A stretch of 54,553 nt of DNA from Actinomycetes bacterium. Its GTDB lineage: Bacteria; Actinomycetota; Actinomycetes; JAHEKZ01. Of this stretch, positions 8,919-17,263 are shown piece after piece. The DNA lies in assembly GCA_027118455.1 (NCBI GenBank), contig JAJAYZ010000048.1, positions 1-54,553 on the forward strand, read 5' to 3'. The number at the start of each line of letters is the position of its first letter. The stretch's first letter is position 1. The position numbers were made by a program, and so were the translations under genes. The notes beneath the pieces are model-generated. The model saw only the letters and a program-made list of their open reading frames with translations, had not been told where the DNA came from and made no database searches.

Positions 8919-10115
8919 ATGCCATCTTTGCCCCATCCCGGCTCAGCTGCCCTAGGTATGCCGGGGCTCGGACTGTCGCGGCGACGGCTCCTGGGCGCCG
9001 CAGCGGGAACCGCTGCGGTCTCTGCCAGCGGCGTGTTGGCCGGCTGCGGCAACAGCGAATCGGACGCCAGGTCGAACCCAGACTCAGCCGGCCAACAGGT
9101 ACTCAATGTTGCGAACTGGCCGCTCTACATCGACACCAAACGGGTGGACGGGCAGAAGGTTCACCCCACGCTGTTGGCGTTCGAGGACAAGTACGACATC
9201 GCCGTGAACTACACCGAACCGATCAATGACATGGGTGAGTTCTTCAGCAAGATGAGGCCGATCCTCGACGCCGGTACCGATACCGGCTATGACACCTTCG
9301 TGCTGACCGACTGGACCGCCGCCAAGATGATGCAGCTCGGATGGGTGGAGCCCCTCGACAAGGGGAACATCCCCAACCTGTCCAATCTCGTTGAGCGGCT
9401 GCTGGCCCCGCCGTTCGACCCAAAACGTGAGTACACCGTGCCCTGGCAGTCAGGGATTACCGGCATTGCCTATGACGATTCCCAGACCGGCCCGGTAACC
9501 AGCATCAACGACCTGCTCACGAATCCAGATTTGGCAGGCGCCGTCACGGTCCTCAAAGACATGCGCGACACCACTGGGCTGGTGATGCTCGATCAAGGTG
9601 CTGATCCCGAAAAGTTCACCGACGACCAGTTCGCCTCAGCCATTGAGATGCTGCAGACGGCCACCGACAGCGGGCATATCCGCCAGTACACCGGCAACAA
9701 CTACACCCAGATGCTGGCGCTCGGCGACATCAAGGCTTGCGTCGCGTGGTCCGGTGACATCATCCAACTTCAGTTCGATAACCCCAACATGCGATTCGTC
9801 GTACCGGACGGCGGCGGCATGCTGTGGTCTGACAACATGATGGTTCCGAACCAGGCGGCCAACAAGAAGAACGCAGAGCTCTGGATGAACTACTACTGCG
9901 ACCCGGCAGTCTCAGCCAAGTTGTCAGCGTGGGTCAACTACATCTGTCCCATCGCCGGCGCTCAAGAAGAGATGGCGAAGTTCGACGAGGAGCTTGCCTC
10001 GAATCCGCTCATCTTCCCCTCTGCGGCTGACTACGCATCACTGAGCATCTTCCGAGACATCACAGGTGACGAGGAAACGAACTACAACGATCAGTTCCAG
10101 TCTTTGTACATCTAG
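8919..10115 (+). CDS. Extracellular solute-binding lipoprotein, spermidine/putrescine type
   Basis: 398 residues. It is probably the substrate-capturing component of an ABC importer for polyamines or related amines. The start at 8919 is chosen for the AGGAGG 6 bases upstream and because it gives a proper signal: SRRRLLGAAAG is a twin-arginine-like stretch and LAGC (Cys43) is a lipobox. The mature part has the PotD-like blocks VLNVANWPLYID, YDTFVLTDWTAAKM, VPWQSGITGIAYD and AYGDxK-type ALGDIKACVAWSGD. No permease or ATPase gene lies nearby, so it is an orphan here. It converges on the LysR gene and their stops overlap by 4 bases. Confidence 0.88.
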   Translation: MPSLPHPGSAALGMPGLGLSRRRLLGAAAGTAAVSASGVLAGCGNSESDARSNPDSAGQQVLNVANWPLYIDTKRVDGQKVHPTLLAFEDKYDIAVNYTEPINDMGEFFSKMRPILDAGTDTGYDTFVLTDWTAAKMMQLGWVEPLDKGNIPNLSNLVERLLAPPFDPKREYTVPWQSGITGIAYDDSQTGPVTSINDLLTNPDLAGAVTVLKDMRDTTGLVMLDQGADPEKFTDDQFASAIEMLQTATDSGHIRQYTGNNYTQMLALGDIKACVAWSGDIIQLQFDNPNMRFVVPDGGGMLWSDNMMVPNQAANKKNAELWMNYYCDPAVSAKLSAWVNYICPIAGAQEEMAKFDEELASNPLIFPSAADYASLSIFRDITGDEETNYNDQFQSLYI

Positions 10116-11065
10116 CTCGCAGAGTTCATTCCGACCGGTCGCTGGGCAAGGACACGAATGGCCACCTTTTCCAGGGCCAACGCTCGCTTGGTCAGGCGGG
10201 TGCCGTGCGCTTTCGCGAGGACGACGGTCAGGGCTGGGACAGAGTCAGCGAGGTCACAAGCCACGACACGACGACCCTCCAGAGACTCATCGTTGCTCGG
10301 CCGCAGGTTGAGCAGGCTCCACCCAAGCCCTCGGCCGACGAGTGCTCGGGCCGTCTCAGCACTTCGGGTGCGATACCTGATGCGCGGCTGAACACCCGCT
10401 GATGTGAAGGCGGCCCTGAAGTAGTCGCGGCTGTGCGGCAGGTCCAACAGAACGAAGGGCTCGTTGGCGAGGTCGGCAAGCCGAACTGGTTCCCCCGTGC
10501 TCAACGGGTGGTCGAACGCGAGGAGCGCATGAGGCCGGATCTCCAGTAGCGGTTGGCGCTCGATCCCCTCCCCAAGACCCAGGTCGTAGGTGAGTGCGAC
10601 CTCGAAGCGACCCTCGCGTAGCCCGCTCTCGATGCCATCAAGAGGTTCCTCGATCGGCTCCACCTCCAAGCCCGGCAACTCCTCGACGACGGAAGCCACC
10701 AGGGGCGGCACCAAGTACGGAGCCAAGATCGCAAAGCATCCCAGCCGAACGCGTCCCACGAGTCCTTCGCCAAGGGCATGCGCCGACGTGTCGAGGTCGT
10801 CGGCTTGTCGCAGCAGCTCGCGAGCTGAGATCAACAGCTCGTCACCGGAAGGGGTAAGCGTCACGCCGCGTGCATGGTGTCTGACCAGAAGCTGCACACC
10901 GAGAACACGTTCGAGGTCGGCGAGCGCTGTGGACATCGCAGACTGTGAGAGGTGAACCCGTTCTGCCGCAGCAGTAACGGTTCCCGCCTCAGCCACCGCG
11001 ACAAAGTACTCCAGTTGGCGCAGCGTGAAGCGGGCTCCCGGCGAACGCTCGGCTGGGGTGGTCAC
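10112..11065 (-). CDS. LysR family transcriptional regulator
   Basis: 317 residues, normal for the family. The N-terminal winged helix-turn-helix is at about residues 13-72 (FTLRQLEYFVAVAEAGTV, then LSQSAMSTALADLERVLG). The C-terminal co-inducer domain spans the rest, with VRLGCFAILAPYLVPPLV at its start. It is the last gene of the minus-strand amine operon, 27 bases after the aldehyde dehydrogenase reading frame, so it may be made from the same message. It probably senses an amine or aldehyde intermediate. A T-N11-A palindrome at 18679-18693 upstream of the operon is a candidate binding site. The effector is unknown. Confidence 0.92.
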   Translation of the reverse strand: MTTPAERSPGARFTLRQLEYFVAVAEAGTVTAAAERVHLSQSAMSTALADLERVLGVQLLVRHHARGVTLTPSGDELLISARELLRQADDLDTSAHALGEGLVGRVRLGCFAILAPYLVPPLVASVVEELPGLEVEPIEEPLDGIESGLREGRFEVALTYDLGLGEGIERQPLLEIRPHALLAFDHPLSTGEPVRLADLANEPFVLLDLPHSRDYFRAAFTSAGVQPRIRYRTRSAETARALVGRGLGWSLLNLRPSNDESLEGRRVVACDLADSVPALTVVLAKAHGTRLTKRALALEKVAIRVLAQRPVGMNSAS

Positions 11066-11092
11066 GTGAGCCCCGCGGTAGCGGCTGGCATC

Positions 11093-12477
11093 TCAGTAAC
11101 AGATCCAGGTGGTCTTCAACCCGGTGTACTTGTCAAACGAATGGAGCGACAAGTCACGCCCTACGCCCGATTGTTTGAATCCGCCGAACGGCGTCATCGG
11201 ACTCAGGGCGGCAACGGTGTTTACCGAGACGGTGCCTACCTTCAACCGCCCGGACACCCGGAGCGCTCGGGAGAGGTCGGAGGTCCATACCGAGGTCGCC
11301 AGGCCGAATCGGGTGTCATTAGCGATGTTGACCGCCTCTGCCTCATCGTCGAACGAGATGACCGAGAGCACCGGCCCGAAGATCTCGTCACGAGCGAGCT
11401 CCTGGCTGTTGGAGACATTGTCGAAGATGGTCGGCGTCACAGAGCAGCCACTCGACAAGGTAAGCCGCTCACCGCCGGTCACCAGTCGAGACGCTCGCCG
11501 ACTGTTGCCGATGAATTCCATGACCCGGTCAGTATGCTCCCGGCTGACGAGCGCACCCATCGTGGTCGCCGGGTCAAGTGGACGGCCCGGCGCCATTACA
11601 GCCGCGCGGTCAACGAGGAGTTCGAGCAGCTGGTCCTTGACCGAACGGTGCACCAAGAGTCGGGAGTTCGCTGAGCAAACTTCGCCTTGGTTGTAGAAGA
11701 TTCCGAAGGCCGACTTGGTGCCCACGTCCTCGAGCGAGTGCGCGCCAGCGAACACGATGTTGGGGCTCTTGCCGCCAAGTTCGAGCCAGCCTGGTTTGGC
11801 ATTCGATTCTGTGGAGTACGACAGGAACAGCTTTCCTACCTCAGTCGATCCGGTGAACGCCAGGCAGTCGACGTCGAGGTGTCGACCCAGCCCCTGACCA
11901 GCGGTCTCCTCAAACCCCGGCAGCACGTTGGGCACTCCGTCCAGAACACCGGCTTCGGTGGCCAGCTCCGCGAGCCGTAGCGCTGACAGCGGCGACTGCT
12001 CGGCCGGCTTGAGCACCACCGAGTTTCCGGTAGCCAGCGCAGGAGCGCACTTCCAGGCTGCCATGTCTAGCGGGGAGTTCCACGGAACCACTGCCAGACT
12101 CCGGCTGCGGCGGGGACGTCCACGTTCAGCGCATCAGTAATCAGCTTGCCCGTGTCGGGGCACTCAAGCAGAGCCAGCTCTTGAGCGTTCTCGCGGATCA
12201 GAACGGCCAGTCGAAGAAGTACCTCCTTGCGATCACTAGGTGAGCTGTTGGCCCAGTCACCAAGGACGAACGCTGCGCGGGCGGCCGCGACCGCTCGGTC
12301 CACGTCGGCGACATCGGCGGAGGCGACGTTGTTCAAGACGTTGCCAGTTGTTGGGGTGAAGTTCGCGGACGTCTTGCCCGATACGACGTCGACCTGGACA
12401 CCGTTGATGTACGCGGCACCTGGCAGCATGAGAGTCGCCGCTTGCTGCTCCCAGCGATCCCGGGTGGTCGTCGACAT
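11093..12477 (-). pseudogene. Aldehyde dehydrogenase (PuuC-like), internal deletion plus frameshift
   Basis: Family: NAD(P)-dependent oxidation of amine-derived aldehydes, closest in pattern to gamma-glutamyl-gamma-aminobutyraldehyde dehydrogenase. The first 137 residues (12477 to 12067) end in DVPAAAGVWQWF and then a wrong-frame tail. The rest (about 12100 to 11093) continues in another frame from VVPWNSPLDMAAWK. In intact relatives roughly 30 residues separate these two blocks, so about 100 bases are missing as well as the frame. The catalytic features are otherwise kept: NQGEVCSA (nucleophile Cys), LELGGKSPN (Glu) and FTGSTEVGK (cofactor). It is probably inactive unless this is an assembly error. 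It starts 15 bases after the cupin gene. Confidence 0.8.
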
Positions 12478-12492
12478 GTCGCAATCTCCCTG

Positions 12493-12888
12493 TCAGCTGA
12501 GGTGCAGCACGAAGTACTTGGTGAAGGTGGTGTCCACCTGGAAACTTCCTGCCCAGCCCTTGGTCATGACGTAGGAGTCTCCTGCGGAGAACGTCTGGCT
12601 CGAGCCGTCCGGATCAACCAGAGTCAGTCGCCCCTCGATGACCTGGGCGAACTCGTCGCCCGGGTAGCCAGCGGGGAAGGTCTCGGCATAGGGCTCTGCC
12701 GACCACACCCCCACGAGGAACGAGCCATCACCGGAAGTGTGAACCAGAGTGCCGCGCTCGGCTGGCTCGCCGTGCAGGACGTTGTCAGCTGTCACATACG
12801 AGGTCGGCTCAAGACTCATCGACTCAACCGCCCCGACTTGCAGTGGCAAAACGGACGACGAGCGGTCCGACGTCGGTGGTTTGTTCAT
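12493..12888 (-). CDS. Cupin domain protein (DUF861/EutQ-like)
   Basis: 131 residues forming one small beta-barrel. Blocks such as VGVWSAEPYAETFPAGYPGDEFAQVIEGRL and FSAGDSYVMTKGWAG match the DUF861 cupins, a group that includes proteins annotated as ethanolamine-utilisation EutQ-like or ureidoglycine-hydrolase-like. The classic metal-binding histidines are not obvious in the first cupin motif, so it may bind a ligand rather than catalyse. It overlaps the upstream flavoprotein gene by 4 bases and so is co-translated with it. The role in the pathway is unknown. Confidence 0.8.
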   Translation of the reverse strand: MNKPPTSDRSSSVLPLQVGAVESMSLEPTSYVTADNVLHGEPAERGTLVHTSGDGSFLVGVWSAEPYAETFPAGYPGDEFAQVIEGRLTLVDPDGSSQTFSAGDSYVMTKGWAGSFQVDTTFTKYFVLHLS

Positions 12889-14972
12889 CCCTGAATCTCC
12901 TCTGGCGAAAGGCCCGTGACCTCACGCAGGAAGGGAACGCTGTCTCCCGTTCGCGGTGGGTCGTCGAGCTCTTCGGCGTACTTGTGACCTTCGTAGACCG
13001 CCGCAGCGATCGTCGCAGGCGCAAAGGCATCGCCGATCGCCCTGGCACTCAGCAGACCGGCGACCGCCCACTCGCTCGCTCGCCCATTAAGGTCGGCCAG
13101 CAGCTCGTCACGCGGCAAGCGAGCAGTCACCATCACGACAGCATCGGTGGGAAGCGTCTCTTCGCGTGCGGTGTACGCGCACGCAATGGTGACCTCGCCG
13201 TCCCCCAGCGAGGTCACCGTCCGAGCCGTTCGCACCTGCACGCCGGCGTTGAGCACCCGTTCCTGCACCCGAAGGATCTCCAGCGTGTTGCTCGTCCAGC
13301 TCGATACCTGTGCCGCAGGCGTCACCAGCTGGACGTCGTACCCCTCAGCGGCAAGCAGCTCGGCGAGAACCCCGCCCATGTAGTAGTGGTCGTCATCGAA
13401 GACCACTACGCGAGTGCCCGTCGGTCGGTCCCCTGCCATCAGGTCATCGGGGGTCAGCACCGGCATCGAGCTCGCCGCCGGGACGGGGGTCAGGTGCCAG
13501 CGACCGATGCCGTCGTCACGCCACCGGGCTCCGGTGGCCACCACCACATGCTCGAAGCCGCTCCCGATGATGTCGTCGACCTCCATGGGCGACTCCATCG
13601 CGACCTCGACGTTCTTCAGCGATCGAATCTGCTGCTCGCGGTAGTCGAGCACTCGAACCCAGGCGGCAAGACCGGGCAAGCGCGACTCGTACCAGACGCG
13701 GCCCCCCAGCTGGCGCGTTGCCTCGGTGAGCGTGACGTCGTAACCGCGTTGTCCCAGCGATTTGGCTGCCTCGAGCCCAGCGGGCCCGGCACCGACAACG
13801 AGGACTGACGTTTGAGAACCCCGCACCTTGATCCGTTCGGGGTGCCAGCCACGTCTCCACTCCTCACCCATCGTCGGGTTTTGGGTGCACCGGATCGGCG
13901 ACATCGTGAAGTCGCCGGACACGCAGATGTTGCAGCCGATGCACTCGCGAATGTCCTCAAGTCTTCCCTCTTCGATTTTGCGGGGAAGAAAGGGGTCGGC
14001 GATCGATGGTCTGGCAGCGCCGATCAAGTCGAGGATCCCCTGGTTGACCTGACGCACCATCGTGTCCGGTGAGGTGAAGCGTCCGACCCCGACAACTGGA
14101 CGCGTTGTCAGCTGCTTGAGGCCTCGGACGTACTCCTCTTGCGCGGCCTCTGGTCCGAAGCGGGAGGTGACCGAGTCGTCCTCCCACGACCCCAGCACGA
14201 AGTCCCAGAGATCGGGGTGCTCGGCAAGCTCGCCGATGACCTCTTCGATCGCAGCACGGTCGATCCCACCGTCGCCGAGAAGCTCGTCGACGGTGATCCG
14301 GCACGCAACGGCAGCCTTGCCCTCGCACGCTTCACGCGTGTCCTCGAGAATCTCGCGAAGCAACCTCATGCGGTTCAGCGTGCTGCCGCCGTACTCGTCA
14401 GTCCGTTGGTTGTAGCGCGGACTCAGAAAGTGGTGGATACCGCCGAGCGCATGCCCGGCGTAGACATAGACGATGTCGTAACCGGCCTTGATCGCCCGCC
14501 CGACAGCGGCCTTGTGCCACCGACGCAGATCAACGATGTCCTGCTTGGTCATGGCTCGTGCCTGGACCGGGTCCATGGACCAGGTGGCAACCGGCAGATG
14601 AGCCGGACCCATCGGAGCCTCGCGGCTGTAAAGGTTCGGACCGTTCATTCCGTTGTAGGACAGCTCGAGGCCAGCCAACGCACCGTGCTCGTGAACGCGA
14701 TCAGCTATCCGAGCAAGCGCGGGGATGTCTTGGTCGTCCCACAGTCTCAGCTCGATGAACGGCGTGATGTCGGACGAGTAGTGAAACTCGACCTGCTCCG
14801 TGCACACCACACCCCAACCGCCCTCGGCCTTGACGCCGCGCATCGTGGCGAGCGCCGTGACGTCGCGGTAACCCATGCCGTTGCAGTGCGGAACTTGGAA
14901 GAAGCGGTTCGGCGCAGTGACCGGACCGATAGGAACCGGCTCGAAGAGGACGTCGTATCTCGGGTCACGCAT
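12885..14972 (-). CDS. Trimethylamine/histamine-dehydrogenase-type iron-sulfur flavoprotein
   Basis: 695 residues from the ATG at 14972. Domains: an old-yellow-enzyme-type FMN barrel (1-340), a [4Fe-4S] site, and an FAD/NAD-type domain pair (VLVVGAGPAGLEAAKSLG at about 390). QVPHC ends at Cys30, the position that covalently binds FMN in trimethylamine dehydrogenase. The cluster cysteines are C344, C347, C350 and C362. The three substrate-bowl positions read Gln60, Trp263 and Asp354 where trimethylamine dehydrogenase has Tyr60, Trp264 and Trp355. From memory, Gln/Trp/Asp is the pattern of Nocardioides histamine dehydrogenase, which is also about this length. Oxidative deamination of histamine or a similar primary amine is therefore likely. 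It overlaps its neighbours by 8 and 4 bases. Confidence 0.88.
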   Translation of the reverse strand: MRDPRYDVLFEPVPIGPVTAPNRFFQVPHCNGMGYRDVTALATMRGVKAEGGWGVVCTEQVEFHYSSDITPFIELRLWDDQDIPALARIADRVHEHGALAGLELSYNGMNGPNLYSREAPMGPAHLPVATWSMDPVQARAMTKQDIVDLRRWHKAAVGRAIKAGYDIVYVYAGHALGGIHHFLSPRYNQRTDEYGGSTLNRMRLLREILEDTREACEGKAAVACRITVDELLGDGGIDRAAIEEVIGELAEHPDLWDFVLGSWEDDSVTSRFGPEAAQEEYVRGLKQLTTRPVVGVGRFTSPDTMVRQVNQGILDLIGAARPSIADPFLPRKIEEGRLEDIRECIGCNICVSGDFTMSPIRCTQNPTMGEEWRRGWHPERIKVRGSQTSVLVVGAGPAGLEAAKSLGQRGYDVTLTEATRQLGGRVWYESRLPGLAAWVRVLDYREQQIRSLKNVEVAMESPMEVDDIIGSGFEHVVVATGARWRDDGIGRWHLTPVPAASSMPVLTPDDLMAGDRPTGTRVVVFDDDHYYMGGVLAELLAAEGYDVQLVTPAAQVSSWTSNTLEILRVQERVLNAGVQVRTARTVTSLGDGEVTIACAYTAREETLPTDAVVMVTARLPRDELLADLNGRASEWAVAGLLSARAIGDAFAPATIAAAVYEGHKYAEELDDPPRTGDSVPFLREVTGLSPEEIQG

Positions 14973-16155
14973 CGCAGCCCCTCGCAGATCCCGCGAGCAG
15001 GCGCTCGCGTTGGCTGGTATCGCTGGCAACATCGACAACGGTGAGCGCCAGAGCTGTGGCTGCGTCGAGGATTGCGCGGTCTGCAGCGCTTGTGGCGGCT
15101 GCAACGGCAAACTCGGGCTGATGGTTGACCGCAGGCAGCGAGTCGATCCCGATGTACGGGTGGATGGCCGGGATCACCTGCGAGACATTGCCCATGTCAG
15201 TGCTGGCGCGATTCATCCGGGCGGCCGGCTCATCGGTGTCCCCGAATCGTCGACCCAAGCCCTCAGCATTCGTGACGTAGGTCGCCAGCAGGTCCACATC
15301 GTTGCGGAACTCGGCATAGGGCGGGCTCTCGGGCGCGATCGTCAGGCTGCAGCCCGTGGCCACAGCCCCCGCCTCAAAGCACTTGTGAATGCGAGCTTCG
15401 ACCTCCAGCATTTGCGTCGTTGTCGTGCCGCGCACGTACCAACGACCCTCGGTGTGATCTGGAATCGCATTGGGAGCATCGCCCCCGTGGGTGATGATTC
15501 CGTGCACCCGGGCGTCTGACGGCAATTGCTGGCGGAGAAGCCCGAGCGCTACCTGCGCGACGGTGAAGGCATCGGACGCGTTCACTCCCGCCTCGGGATA
15601 AGCGGCCGCATGCGTTGCCTTGCCGTCGTAACAGACCTTCGCATGTGAGACTGCGTACGCCTCCGCCCGCGCGACGTCGACCGGACCCGGGTGCGCCATT
15701 AGTGCCAGGTGCGCCCCTTCGAAGGCCCCGCGTGACAGCAGTTCGATCTTCCCTCCGCCCCCTTCTTCGGCCGGGGTTCCGAGCAACACGACGCGCAGCC
15801 CCAGCTCGTCGGCGACCGCACCTAGCGCCAGCGCGGCGCCAACTGACGAAGCCGCGATCACGTTGTGCCCGCAGGCATGACCAATTCCTGGCAATGCGTC
15901 GTACTCAGCGCAGACAATCACCGTCAGCGGCCCAACGCCGCGCACAGCCTCGACGGCGGTTGGCAGTCCGTAGGCCGAGGACGTCACGGAAAATCCCCCA
16001 TCCGCCATGGCGTCGCTAACCCAGCCGCTGGCCCGCTCTTCCTCCCATGCCACTTCGGGATGCGCATGGATACGGTGACTGAGGTCGATCAAGCTCGTGC
16101 CGCCGCGCTCGACGACGTTTGCTGCTGCAGCTCTAATTACCGGTGCCCCCTTCAC
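14965..16155 (-). CDS. M20 family amidohydrolase/peptidase
   Basis: 396 residues. A zinc-dependent amidohydrolase of the M20D type, which removes acyl or aminobenzoyl groups from amines and amino acids. Visible motifs are HPEVAWEEE near the N-terminus, the metal-site blocks GIGHACGHNV and TPAEEGGGGKIEL, a THAAAYPEAGVNASDA dimerisation-domain block, and a late MNRASTDMGNVSQ block. It overlaps DUF1028 upstream by 4 bases and the flavoprotein downstream by 8. In this operon it could free an amine from an N-acyl form before oxidation, but the substrate is not visible from sequence. Confidence 0.88.
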   Translation of the reverse strand: MKGAPVIRAAAANVVERGGTSLIDLSHRIHAHPEVAWEEERASGWVSDAMADGGFSVTSSAYGLPTAVEAVRGVGPLTVIVCAEYDALPGIGHACGHNVIAASSVGAALALGAVADELGLRVVLLGTPAEEGGGGKIELLSRGAFEGAHLALMAHPGPVDVARAEAYAVSHAKVCYDGKATHAAAYPEAGVNASDAFTVAQVALGLLRQQLPSDARVHGIITHGGDAPNAIPDHTEGRWYVRGTTTTQMLEVEARIHKCFEAGAVATGCSLTIAPESPPYAEFRNDVDLLATYVTNAEGLGRRFGDTDEPAARMNRASTDMGNVSQVIPAIHPYIGIDSLPAVNHQPEFAVAAATSAADRAILDAATALALTVVDVASDTSQRERLLAGSARGCDA

Positions 16156-16844
16156 CGTACGTCTCCAGGAACCCCGTAGCTCGGCGAGCTGTCCGGCTCC
16201 AGGGCTCGGGAGAGGTAAGCCTGCTCCTGCGGCTGCCAGATCGCCCAGAGCCGCTCGAGCTCAGCGACGGGTGCTTCATGCCAGTCGACTCTCAAGTCCG
16301 TGACCGGCCACCCGTAGATCGGATCGCGATCAGCAATGGCCATGCCAGCTGAGTGGACAGGGCCAGCCTCACCACCAGCGACCAAGGCTGCCGACAATCC
16401 TGCAATCAACCGCGTGCCCAACGTCGCCGAAGGATCATCTTCAAAGGCATCTGCTGCGGCGTCGAGCACCGAGGGCGAAGACAACAGGTTGCCGGCCACG
16501 ACCACCCCGGGGCGAACCACCTGGGCATGGACGCCCAAGGCCTGCTGGCCGGTCCAGGCCGCGGTCGTACCGTTACGATCGACGATGGTCAGCTGGCGCC
16601 AGGCGATCTTCGCCTCAGGCTGCACCGCGACGAGATCCCTCAGGACGGCGTCCGGTTCGGCACCCCGTTCGAGCGCATCCAGCATCGCCGGGCCGAGGCG
16701 CGGATCGGTGACGTTCTGCGTCGTGACTGCGCCCACTCCGCCACGCACCCAGGCGCATCGAGCTGCCACCGCCGGTGACGACGACGTGATCGCAACACCC
16801 ATGGCGCCGGTCCGTGCGCAGTGACCGGCAACGCTGAAAGTCAT
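16152..16844 (-). CDS. DUF1028 family protein (putative Ntn-hydrolase-like)
   Basis: 230 residues from MTFSVAGHC; the start is set by an ATGA overlap with the Rid gene. DUF1028 blocks include TGAMGVAITSSSPAVAARC, GAVTTQNVTDPRLG, GVHAQVVRPGVVVAGNLL and a C-terminal DPIYGWPVTDLRVD. The fold resembles N-terminal-nucleophile hydrolases, but no reaction is established. Genes of this family often sit beside M20 hydrolases and Rid proteins, as here, so a step in breakdown of an amine or amide compound is likely. Confidence 0.85.
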   Translation of the reverse strand: MTFSVAGHCARTGAMGVAITSSSPAVAARCAWVRGGVGAVTTQNVTDPRLGPAMLDALERGAEPDAVLRDLVAVQPEAKIAWRQLTIVDRNGTTAAWTGQQALGVHAQVVRPGVVVAGNLLSSPSVLDAAADAFEDDPSATLGTRLIAGLSAALVAGGEAGPVHSAGMAIADRDPIYGWPVTDLRVDWHEAPVAELERLWAIWQPQEQAYLSRALEPDSSPSYGVPGDVR

Positions 16845-17263
16845 GGCGCACCAGGTTTGGCGAGCACCGCGGTGACGTCGATCTCGACCAACCACTCAGG
16901 ACGAGCGAGCGCGCTGACCACCAAGCCGGTTGACACCGGATAGACACCCTTCAGCCACCGACCCATGACTCGATAGACCGGCTCTCTGTAACGGATATCG
17001 GTGAGATAGACGACGACCTTCACCACGTCGTCCAGGCTCGCTCCGCACTCGTCGAGAAGCATCGCGACGTTGGCCATCGCCTTCTCAGCTTGGCCCTCGA
17101 CATCACCGATGGCCACCGATTCGCGGGAATCGAGGTCCTGCCCAATCTGACCCCTCAGGTACACAGTGTCGCCGGCAACCACTGCTTGGCACAGGTCGTT
17201 GTCAAGATCTTGTTCGGGATAGGTCTCACGTGTGTTGAACGGTCGGATCCGTCGATGGTTCAT
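16841..17263 (-). CDS. RidA/YjgF family protein
   Basis: 140 residues from the ATG at 17263; the start is fixed by a 4-base overlap with the monooxygenase gene, and a longer frame adds an Arg-rich tail that is not part of the family. Rid proteins form trimers and speed hydrolysis of reactive imines or enamines to a carbonyl and ammonia. Family blocks are VVAGDTVYLRGQIGQD, ANVAMLLDECGASLDDVVKV and VSALARPEWLVEIDVTAVL. Here it would fit the imine produced by the amine dehydrogenase encoded downstream. The archetypal RidA arginine block is only partly recognisable, so it may be a divergent subgroup. Confidence 0.88.
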   Translation of the reverse strand: MNHRRIRPFNTRETYPEQDLDNDLCQAVVAGDTVYLRGQIGQDLDSRESVAIGDVEGQAEKAMANVAMLLDECGASLDDVVKVVVYLTDIRYREPVYRVMGRWLKGVYPVSTGLVVSALARPEWLVEIDVTAVLAKPGAP

